Shown here in pieces: positions 29,194-34,896 of a DNA stretch of 34,896 nt (the first letter of the stretch is position 1; every line of letters begins with the position of its first letter). The stretch is from a virus, in IMG/VR virus record IMGVR_UViG_3300046028_010857, positions 1-34,896 of that record; one strand, 5' to 3'. A program made the translations under genes and the position numbers. Below the pieces are notes generated by a model. The model did no database searches, was not told where the DNA came from, and saw only the letters and a program-made list of their open reading frames with translations.

Positions 29194-29696
29194 CAATAGC
29201 CGAAGCAATACAAGAATTGGCCAAAAGAGGCAGTGCGGAAGTTTACAGTACCGTGTGTACTGTATTGGAAGTAGATGCCAACGAGCGCACTTGCGATGTG
29301 CGGCCCATCAACGGCGATGCCGATGTATTTGGGGTGCGATTGCAAGCAAATTTGGCTGGAACGGTCGGGTTTGTAATGTTGCCCACAGTTGGCAGCGTGG
29401 TGGTAATAACTTGGTTAAACCCCACTACCGGCTATGTGGCACTTATGAGCGAGGTTGACGAAGTGGAGTTGCACGGCAGCCAATATGGCGGCATTGTAAA
29501 GGTTGCAGAGCTGGTAGATAGGTTGAACCTTGTTGAAGATGACATTAATGAGCTGAAACAAGTATTGAGCGGATGGACACCCGTGGCGCAAGATGGTGGT
29601 TTGGCGCTTAAAACAGCGGCCGCCACTTGGTATGGTCAAACATTGGTTAATACCCAAGTAAGTGATATTGAGAACGATACCGTAAAGCACGGATAA
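29190..29696 (+). CDS. Baseplate spike protein (gpV/Mu gp45-like)
   Basis: A 168-residue protein. An OB-fold starts near residue 20 (VCTVLEVDANERTCDVRPINGDADVFGVRL) and is followed by GFVMLPTVGSVVVITWLNPTTGYVALMSEVDEVELHG, the usual start of spike OB domains. The C-terminal part has a coiled-coil segment (LVDRLNLVEDDINELKQVLSG) that probably trimerises. It overlaps the hub by 4 bases. It pierces the host outer membrane. Confidence 0.82.
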   Translation: MTIAEAIQELAKRGSAEVYSTVCTVLEVDANERTCDVRPINGDADVFGVRLQANLAGTVGFVMLPTVGSVVVITWLNPTTGYVALMSEVDEVELHGSQYGGIVKVAELVDRLNLVEDDINELKQVLSGWTPVAQDGGLALKTAAATWYGQTLVNTQVSDIENDTVKHG

Positions 29697-29705
29697 ACGA
29701 TAAAG

Positions 29706-29993
29706 ATGGCTACTGGCGATTTTTTACTAGACGATGACGACGAGCTGCTAATGCGGACTGGCGACTTTGTGATAGGAGATGCCAGTAAGCAACACGCCAA
29801 GTGCCTAGTGCGCGCCGTGCCAGGGCAATATCGGCAATGGCCAATGGTGGGTGCCGATGTTTTTAGCCAACTCAATGGCCCTAATCCTGATGTGTGGGTG
29901 CGCAACTTGCGATTGCAGTTAGAAGCCGATGGTATGGCGGTAGAAGAGGTGAGTTATAGAACAAACAAATTAACTATCAATGGCAGATATTAA
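29706..29993 (+). CDS. Baseplate wedge protein (gp46/gpW/gp25-like)
   Basis: A 95-residue protein with the short-family pattern GDFVIGDASKQHAKCLVRAVPGQYRQWPMVGAD.......VRNLRLQLEADGMAVEEV. In contractile phages this small wedge protein attaches gpJ to the hub. Nine bases from the spike stop. Its end overlaps the next gene by 14 bases. Confidence 0.75.
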   Translation: MATGDFLLDDDDELLMRTGDFVIGDASKQHAKCLVRAVPGQYRQWPMVGADVFSQLNGPNPDVWVRNLRLQLEADGMAVEEVSYRTNKLTINGRY

Positions 29994-30276
29994 GTTGATA
30001 GTGGCCGATGGGCAAGATGTGTTTGATATTGCCATTGAGCGGTATGGTACCATAAGCGCCGTGCCCTTGGTGCTCGAAGAGAACGCCGAGCTGGTGGGTT
30101 ATAACACCGCACCGGTGGCGGGCAGTGAGCTGGTAGCGGCGTATAGCCCTTTGAATGCCGTGGTGGTTCAGTTTTTTAAAGATAAGCGGTTAAAGCCCGC
30201 CAATGCCGTGGCGGCAAGCAACCCACGGGTGGTGGGCGGTGCATTTAGTGGCGCATTTAATATCAGTTTCAGATGA
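29980..30276 (+). CDS. LysM-like tail protein (gpX type)
   Basis: A 98-residue protein whose first 50 residues look like a LysM module: VADGQDVFDIAIERYGTISAVPLVLEENAEL, then AGSELVAA. Similar small proteins (tail protein X) lie in the baseplate region of contractile phages and hold the hub and tube together. The rest is an extended tail with Ala/Gly. Overlaps both neighbours, 14 and 4 bases. Confidence 0.65.
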   Translation: MADIKLIVADGQDVFDIAIERYGTISAVPLVLEENAELVGYNTAPVAGSELVAAYSPLNAVVVQFFKDKRLKPANAVAASNPRVVGGAFSGAFNISFR

Positions 30277-30764
30277 GTTTAACACGTGCACAAGTAATAG
30301 CTCAATTGGAGGCGCTCGTTTACGAGAATGCCAATAATGAGATAACCGGCCAAATGGCGCAAGATGCGTTCAAGTTGCTTATAAACAACTTGGCCGTGTT
30401 GGGCAGCGATGCGGGCCGAAATACCGTTCCGGCTTATGCGCCCGGTGCCGTTACTGTTGGCCAAGTGGCCAGCATTGGCGGCGTGGTGTTGCGCCAAAGC
30501 CACACGGCCACCTTTGTAAGTGCCGACGTGCAGGCCGAGCTACTGGCTGGCCGCTGGGTGGTGTTGGTGGGTGGCATGGTTTACCGCGTGGTTAAGGGCC
30601 ACGTAATTGTGGTGCCCGATGCGCAATACACCGTGTTTGATAACCTTACCGTTGCCGAAACCGGCCAACTGGATGTATATACCGATGCCCAGGTGCGGGT
30701 GCGCGAGGGCGCGCTGGTGGCCGAGGGTATTATTAACAATTACGGAACCATAATAATTGAGTGA
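30273..30764 (+). CDS. Tail-fibre-like protein
   Basis: A 163-residue protein. The start TRAQVIAQLEALVYENANNEITGQMAQDAFKLLINNL recurs in tail-fibre-type proteins of Bacteroidota phages. A parallel beta-helix-like C-terminus (VPDAQYTVFDNLTVAETGQLDVYTDAQVRVREGALVAEGIINNYGTI) with short repeating strands suggests a trimeric fibre. Its position among the baseplate genes supports a baseplate-proximal fibre. Confidence 0.55.
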   Translation: MSLTRAQVIAQLEALVYENANNEITGQMAQDAFKLLINNLAVLGSDAGRNTVPAYAPGAVTVGQVASIGGVVLRQSHTATFVSADVQAELLAGRWVVLVGGMVYRVVKGHVIVVPDAQYTVFDNLTVAETGQLDVYTDAQVRVREGALVAEGIINNYGTIIIE

Positions 30765-31105
30765 TGGCAGAACAAGCAGCATCCATACGCATTAAGCAGG
30801 CCAGCAACTTGGCTGCTATTGTTACACCGCCTGCGGGCACCTTCTCGCTTACGCTGGTGGGTGGCAACCTTATACTTACCGACGAAGCCGGTACGCACCG
30901 CACCATACGCACCAAGTGTATTCCTTTTGGGCAGTATTCGTGCCACAAGGGCGTGGGCAACACCGGTAGCGCCGACGAGGAGAACGATTGGGCGCAAGGT
31001 GTTTATCACCTCAATACTGGCCCGTATGCCGAGTTTTACGGCCAATTTGTAACCATGCGCTACGAGGGTGGTACTTGGGTTCCTAAAAACGGCATTCCAG
31101 CTTAA
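30764..31105 (+). CDS. Hypothetical tail protein
   Basis: A 113-residue protein when started at ATG 30764, whose A is the last base of the previous stop (TGATG). No known family. Its beta-rich sequence and the aromatic end (YAEFYGQFVTMRYEGGTWVPKNG) fit a tail-tip or fibre-associated protein. The GTG one codon earlier is an alternative start. Confidence 0.55.
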   Translation: MAEQAASIRIKQASNLAAIVTPPAGTFSLTLVGGNLILTDEAGTHRTIRTKCIPFGQYSCHKGVGNTGSADEENDWAQGVYHLNTGPYAEFYGQFVTMRYEGGTWVPKNGIPA

Positions 31106-31125
31106 AATCTATCAAAACCAAAACA

Positions 31126-32394
31126 ATGAGACTCAAGACACAAGACACAAGACACAAGATTGTTTGCGCAATTGCATTCTTTCTTATGGCAACAGTTACC
31201 ATGGCGCAAGATGGCGCACCGCAATACACCAGCGGCCCCAGCACGGGCGTGCGCTCGTATGGTGCCGATAGTAGCGCGGCCCTCAAGGTTCGCAATTATG
31301 GCGTTGGTGGCGCTTGCGTAGAGCTTACCACTGCCAATGATACCACGTTCTTAAACACCGAGCTTGACACCACCAGCCTTAGTAGTGGCAAAAACATTGC
31401 CCTGATGCCTAAGCGTGGCAGTGGCTATGTGGGCATTGGTACCACCAACCCATTGGGCAAGTTGCATATTAACAGCCTGGCACCCGATACCTTGGGCACC
31501 GAGCGCATGTTGTATGTAACCGATAGCGCCGGGCGCGACCACTTTAATATATGGCGCGTAAGCGATGGCAGAACCCTAACGCTGTTTGGCAACTCCGACC
31601 AGTCGGGTAGTGGTTTTCAAATTCAGGCACGCGATGGGTTTTATCCCTTGGCCAGCGGCACGTTTGCGGCCTTCTCATTAATAAGCGACGGCATTACCGG
31701 CACAGTAAGCAACTTCGATTTTGGCGACGATGTAATAGCCTTGCAGGCCGATGGCGGCAATGTGGGTATAGGTACCGATGCTCCGGGTGCTAATTTACAT
31801 GTTGATGGAAACACTATTTTTGATGGGGATGTATATGGCACTGGTTCTAGTTTTGGTTATACTGGGTTTGGTTCTGGTGATACTACCACTTTTGATGTTA
31901 GTTATTTAGGGTTGTATTTTGATATGGGTGTTCAAAGCGCCGGAGGCAGTGGCGGTCGCATACATTTAAGAAACAAACAGCCTGCTGCTGACGATTTATT
32001 TGAAATGCTTTCGGGTATTCAGTTATCTTCTTTTAACGAGTCACTGACTTATGGGAGTTTTGTTAATGTCAACCCCAATAGTGTATCGGTTTCACATGCT
32101 GACACTGTAAATAGTACATCTTCTTACTTTGAGGCTACCGCTTCAGGATTTTTTCTTTTATCCAACAAAAGCCACTTGGTTTTACAAGATGAGTCTTCAT
32201 TGGCCGGAGCTGGCGCGTTTAATGTAGGAATAGGCACCAATAACCCGACCAGCAAACTAACCGTAGGAGATGGCGATGTTTACATAACAGACGTGGCAAG
32301 CGGTGTGGTTATACCCTCGCCCGATGGAACCTGCTGGCGGCTTACTCCTGACAATAGTGGCAATACTGTGTGGACCTCAATAACTTGCCCGTAA
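31126..32394 (+). CDS. Fibre-like protein with signal peptide and GIGT repeats
   Basis: A 422-residue protein. The N-terminus has a signal-like segment (KIVCAIAFFLMATVTMAQ) after a charged start. Three GIGT-type shaft repeats are visible: VGIGTTNPLGKLHI, GNVGIGTDAPGANLHVDG and FNVGIGTNNPTSKLTVGDG; such repeats occur in long fibres and surface proteins. The C-terminus ends in SGVVIPSPDGTCWRLTPDN, a fibre-tip type end. Codons 2-11 are written by a 7-bp tandem repeat. From about 31790 to 32215 the DNA is clearly more AT-rich with different codon choice, as if replaced by transfer. A receptor-binding fibre is likely. Confidence 0.65.
   Translation: MRLKTQDTRHKIVCAIAFFLMATVTMAQDGAPQYTSGPSTGVRSYGADSSAALKVRNYGVGGACVELTTANDTTFLNTELDTTSLSSGKNIALMPKRGSGYVGIGTTNPLGKLHINSLAPDTLGTERMLYVTDSAGRDHFNIWRVSDGRTLTLFGNSDQSGSGFQIQARDGFYPLASGTFAAFSLISDGITGTVSNFDFGDDVIALQADGGNVGIGTDAPGANLHVDGNTIFDGDVYGTGSSFGYTGFGSGDTTTFDVSYLGLYFDMGVQSAGGSGGRIHLRNKQPAADDLFEMLSGIQLSSFNESLTYGSFVNVNPNSVSVSHADTVNSTSSYFEATASGFFLLSNKSHLVLQDESSLAGAGAFNVGIGTNNPTSKLTVGDGDVYITDVASGVVIPSPDGTCWRLTPDNSGNTVWTSITCP
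31131..31158 (+). repeat. 7-bp tandem repeat inside fibre gene start
   Basis: Four tandem heptamers (ACTCAAG, then three ACACAAG) begin two bases after the ATG at 31126 and lie inside codons 2-11. Gain or loss of one unit shifts the frame, so slippage could switch the fibre on or off. An internal ATG downstream could still start translation without the signal segment's charged start. Confidence 0.7.
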
Positions 32395-32681
32395 TGAACA
32401 AAATAGGATTTTTTGAAGAGCAACCGGAGCAAAAGAGCAGCACGAGGCTATACAGCTTTTTTTTGTTGCTGTTTTTCATGGCCTTCAATGCCATGGCCCT
32501 GCGCAGCGGCCAAACCGTTGATTTGGCTTTCAACTTCATGTTGCTGTTGGGTGTGTTTGCGCCCAAGTACCTGCACAAAGTGCAAGAGGTAAAAACACTG
32601 GTTGGCCAAGGCACCACCAAGCCCACCGAGCCAGCAAAGGATAACAAGCCCGATACACAACCCGTAACCCGTAACTCGTAA
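32394..32681 (+). CDS. Small membrane protein, holin candidate
   Basis: A 95-residue protein. Two membrane helices (YSFFLLLFFMAFNAMAL and FNFMLLLGVFAPKYL) are joined by a short charged loop, and the C-terminus is polar and basic (KPTEPAKDNKPDTQPV). This is the class II holin layout. It starts at ATG 32394, which overlaps the fibre stop as TAATG. Alternatively it may be a membrane-associated baseplate protein. No signature motif. Confidence 0.55.
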   Translation: MNKIGFFEEQPEQKSSTRLYSFFLLLFFMAFNAMALRSGQTVDLAFNFMLLLGVFAPKYLHKVQEVKTLVGQGTTKPTEPAKDNKPDTQPVTRNS

Positions 32682-32688
32682 CTCGCAA
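32661..32688 (+). repeat. 7-bp tandem repeat before gpJ
   Basis: Four tandem heptamers (CCCGTAA, CCCGTAA, CTCGTAA, CTCGCAA) end 4 bases before the ATG at 32693. The array also encodes the last residues of the small membrane protein (QPVTRNS). Confidence 0.75.
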
Positions 32689-32692
32689 CTCC

Positions 32693-33541
32693 ATGTCCCG
32701 CACCATAAGCGACATATACGGCAGCATTATCGCCCTCAAAGATGCCCAGGCGCAATTAACGCCTTTGGCACCGCAAGCCGATACGCTGGCCAACTTGCTA
32801 AGCGCCCTCAATAGCCGCTCCAAAACGGCTATTTGGCGCTTGTGGGCTTATATAGTTGCCGTGGCCATGTGGGTGCACGAAAACCTTTGGGACGCGTTTC
32901 GGCTCGAAGTAGATGCCGCTGCGGCCCGTGCGATACCGCACACCTTGTTGTGGTATCAAGGCAAGTGCCTGGCATTTCAATTGGGCGATGCGCTGGTTAT
33001 AACCAACGGTGTGCCCGGCTACGCTACTATTGATGCCACCAAGCAGATAGTTAAGCGCGCCGCCACTATAGAAGATAATACGGGCCTTATTACCATTAAA
33101 CTCGCCAAAGAAACATCGGGCGTGCCTGGTCCACTTACTAGCACCGAACTCTTGCAATTCGAGACCTACTTGAACGGTATTAAAGAAGCGGGCGCTCGCA
33201 CTCAAACTGTAAGTCTTGCCGCCGATAAGGTGCGCATGGCTGGCGTGGTGTTCTACAATGCCATATACGCCGAGGCAACGGTGCGCGCACTGGTGGCTAC
33301 TGCCATTGATACTTACTTGGCCACCATACCATTCAATGGTAAGGTTAACACCAACAAGCTTATTGATGCCATACAGGCCGTGGTGGGCGTAAACGATGTT
33401 GTGTTAAACTCTTTCGATTATCAAATAGGCTTATTGCCTTGGGCGGCAGTGGGCCGGGAATACCAAACCTTTGCCGGTTATGCCGTTTACGATGCCACAG
33501 GCCACCCATTGGCCAGTGCTTTAACCTTTACACCAGCCTAA
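32693..33541 (+). CDS. Baseplate wedge protein (gpJ/gp47-like)
   Basis: A 282-residue protein. The C-terminal half has the baseplate-J pattern TSTELLQFETYLNGIKEAGARTQTVSLAADKVRMAGVVFYNAIYAEATVRALVATAIDTYLATIPFNGKVNTNKLIDAIQAVVGVNDVVL, a set of helices and strands typical of gpJ. The N-terminal half (residues 35-60) contains a hydrophobic stretch IWRLWAYIVAVAMWVHENLW, which could be a buried helix. It builds the wedge that triggers sheath contraction. Start supported by the preceding heptamer leader. Confidence 0.75.
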   Translation: MSRTISDIYGSIIALKDAQAQLTPLAPQADTLANLLSALNSRSKTAIWRLWAYIVAVAMWVHENLWDAFRLEVDAAAARAIPHTLLWYQGKCLAFQLGDALVITNGVPGYATIDATKQIVKRAATIEDNTGLITIKLAKETSGVPGPLTSTELLQFETYLNGIKEAGARTQTVSLAADKVRMAGVVFYNAIYAEATVRALVATAIDTYLATIPFNGKVNTNKLIDAIQAVVGVNDVVLNSFDYQIGLLPWAAVGREYQTFAGYAVYDATGHPLASALTFTPA

Positions 33542-34029
33542 TGCTATACCAGGTAAATTGGTACCGACTGATACAGCAACTGCTGCCGAGCTTCTTACGC
33601 AAGCCCGTGCAGCAATTGTGGCTATATGCGCTGCTTGGGCCATTGGCTGAGCTGCATGCAGTGTTTTTGGCCTACCGAACCGATAAGCTGCGCGAATTGA
33701 GCTACAACGGCCAAACCATTAACATGGAGGCCATGCTCAATTATTACTGGCCCAGTGGTGGCGGTGGCATATTTATCGAAAACAACCCACAGCAGTTGCC
33801 GGTGGTGTATACCTATTACCAAGTAGAGCAACAGCCGCCCCTATACATATTTGCCAATGGTGAGGCCGCGCCCCCTACCTATATATATAGCGATGCCGAA
33901 TACCTTGCCGGTAACGTGGACTTTATTATTTGGGTGCCAGTGGCCACGGTATATACCGAAGCCGCTATGCGTGCCCGTGTTGACCTTTACCGTGCGGCTG
34001 GCAAGCGCTACCGCATACAAACTTACTAG
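33541..34029 (+). CDS. Tail protein I/gp48-like wedge protein
   Basis: A 162-residue protein directly after gpJ, the normal place of gpI. Start ATG 33541 overlaps the gpJ stop as TAATG. It begins MLYQVNWYRLIQQLLPSFLRKPVQQLWLYALLGPLAELHAVFLAYR, a start common to short wedge proteins of Bacteroidota phages, then an aromatic beta part with YTYYQVEQQPPLYIFANGEAA. Function by gene order. Confidence 0.65.
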   Translation: MLYQVNWYRLIQQLLPSFLRKPVQQLWLYALLGPLAELHAVFLAYRTDKLRELSYNGQTINMEAMLNYYWPSGGGGIFIENNPQQLPVVYTYYQVEQQPPLYIFANGEAAPPTYIYSDAEYLAGNVDFIIWVPVATVYTEAAMRARVDLYRAAGKRYRIQTY

Positions 34030-34031
34030 CC

Positions 34032-34787
34032 ATGGAACAGTTGCAATTAAACAATGGCGGCCACCCGCTCAAAAATGACAACCTAAAGCACCTGCAAGAC
34101 AGTGTACTTACCTTGGCCAGTGCATTGGGTATTGGGTTGGGCAGCAACTTTATTGTGCACGGTGCAGTAGCGGGCACGGGCAGCAACGCCAACACGGCAG
34201 TATTGAGCGCCGGTGCTATTTATTTAGCTGGCGAATTGCTGACTGTTGATGCGGCCACCTATACCAAAACCAGTGGCCAAGTGTTTGTATGGGAGCGCTA
34301 CGACGACCCGCTGCCCATCGACCCACAAACCAACCTCAACGGTAACCAAGTAACGGTGCACCATGTATATAAAGCACGCTTGCGCGCGCAGCCTGCCGTT
34401 GGCGGCGACTTTGCTTTTGGCGCTGGTCCGCGCTTGGCTAATAAGATTGGCGACCTGTTGAAAGCCCTGAACACCACCACACCCATCGACTTCTTGGCCA
34501 ACTGGTCGTTTTACGCCCCGGCATCGTCTTCTGTTGATGTAACGGTGGATGTATTGGGCAATGTACAAGTAAGCGGAGCGGTGGTAAACACCAGCGCAGC
34601 CGGTTCGCAAGTGGGCATCTTATTGCCCAAGCCACAAAGGCAAATGTACTTCACTTTGCCCCGCTTGAACGCCGCTGGCCACGTTACGGTATTGCTCACC
34701 GTTTTGGGCATTGTAACTGTGGTTAGTTATGTGCCCGGCACCATCTACGCCTTTGACTTGAGCGGCATCTCCTATCGCGCCGTTTAA
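34032..34787 (+). CDS. Tail fibre or baseplate-fibre protein
   Basis: A 251-residue protein, the last gene. GGHPLKNDNLKHLQDSVLTLASALG near the start and the GAIYLAGELLTVDAATYTKTSGQVFVWERYDDP block fit the fibre-base proteins seen at the 3' end of Bacteroidota transposable phages. The C-terminal part is Ala/Val-rich beta. No enzymatic motif. It may attach to gpI and carry receptor binding. The gap 34788-34846 that follows is AT-rich with a GC hairpin at about 34821-34840. Confidence 0.6.
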   Translation: MEQLQLNNGGHPLKNDNLKHLQDSVLTLASALGIGLGSNFIVHGAVAGTGSNANTAVLSAGAIYLAGELLTVDAATYTKTSGQVFVWERYDDPLPIDPQTNLNGNQVTVHHVYKARLRAQPAVGGDFAFGAGPRLANKIGDLLKALNTTTPIDFLANWSFYAPASSSVDVTVDVLGNVQVSGAVVNTSAAGSQVGILLPKPQRQMYFTLPRLNAAGHVTVLLTVLGIVTVVSYVPGTIYAFDLSGISYRAV

Positions 34788-34846
34788 GGGGTATTTATCT
34801 AGCGTTTAAATTATCTTTAAACCGCCATCGCTGCGGCCATCAAAAT

Positions 34847-34888
34847 ATGTATGATTTGTTTTGGCGGCATGTACGATTTGTTTTGGCG
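34847..34888. repeat. Right phage end: putative transposase-binding sites
   Basis: Two near-identical 20-bp sites (34847-34866 and 34869-34888; 19 of 20 match) lie in tandem 22 bp apart. They match the left-end sites in inverted orientation at the core (GTA, then TTTGTT). TTATA at 34890-34894 mirrors TATAA at 32-36. This is the right end of the phage, about 8 bases inside the window's end. Confidence 0.6.
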
Positions 34889-34896
34889 ATTATATT

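Noticed and set aside
31126-32394. Possible diversity-generating retroelement target in the fibre gene.
   Set aside because: No reverse transcriptase reading frame, no template repeat and no accessory gene are present, and the changed patch differs in overall base composition rather than at adenines.
34788-34846. Terminator after the last gene.
   Set aside because: The GC hairpin near 34821-34840 is weak and not followed by a T-run; the segment more probably belongs to the right-end architecture.
1-34896. CRISPR array, integrase/excisionase pair, restriction-modification or toxin-antitoxin locus.
   Set aside because: None was found: tandem repeats are too short for CRISPR, the only recombinase is the DDE transposase, and no methyltransferase or classic TA pair is seen.

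Overview
This window looks like a nearly complete transposable (Mu-like) tailed-phage genome from a host in the Bacteroidota. The phage assignment rests on a DDE transposase with its AAA+ partner (MuA/MuB), a GemA-like and a DUF3164-type early gene, a Mu-type packaging and head set (terminase, DUF935 portal, gpF, gpG, DUF1320), a DUF2586-type sheath and a full contractile tail. The Bacteroidota assignment rests on the absence of Shine-Dalgarno sites, AT-rich leaders of the type AACCC(A/T)TTTAAACC, a good TAnnTTTG promoter element, a DUF6046-like tail gene and a REP-like palindrome that I recognise from these genomes. There is no integrase, CRISPR array or reverse transcriptase.

Layout. Bases 1-387 hold the left end: two similar putative transposase-binding sites, hairpins, a strong leftward terminator and an array of GTATAC palindromes. 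Bases 388-10315 (minus strand) form one long early operon. It starts with a small Cro/Ner-type protein, then transposase and MuB, then small accessory genes: ASCH-like, zinc ribbon, YegP/DUF1508, membrane protein, RecA-like ATPase, DUF3164, MazG-like, DUF4406, a stand-alone DnaA domain IV, GemA-like and a DnaT-like protein. Bases 10319-10390 are the divergent immunity control region. Bases 10370-11968 (plus) carry the LexA-like repressor and two exported or membrane accessory genes probably expressed in the lysogen.

The late genes are split into two divergent units around a control region at 18516-18732 rich in AATTGGT dyads. Leftward (18515-11946): small and large terminase, DUF1320 protein, portal, gpF with a C-terminal nuclease-like domain, gpG, a probable tail terminator and two small genes. 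A small convergent RNA gene sits between gpF and gpG. Rightward (18733-34787): protease-scaffold, an exported small protein, major capsid protein, a membrane-anchored lysis-type protein, a tRNA with initiator features, an endolysin fused to a spanin-like tail, a repeat-rich protein, sheath, tube, chaperones with a -1 frameshift, tape measure, baseplate hub and spike, wedge proteins, a fibre-like protein with a signal peptide, a holin-like protein, gpJ, gpI and a terminal fibre. The right end holds two inverted copies of the end motif.

The points most worth following are the tRNA with a C1:A72 mismatch, the endolysin-spanin fusion, the promoter/terminator-bounded small RNA, four-copy 7-bp tandem arrays at gene starts (one inside the first codons of a tail-fibre gene), the carbohydrate-binding-like insert in the sheath, and the nuclease-like domain on gpF. 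All function calls come from reading the sequence and from family knowledge; no search was run.
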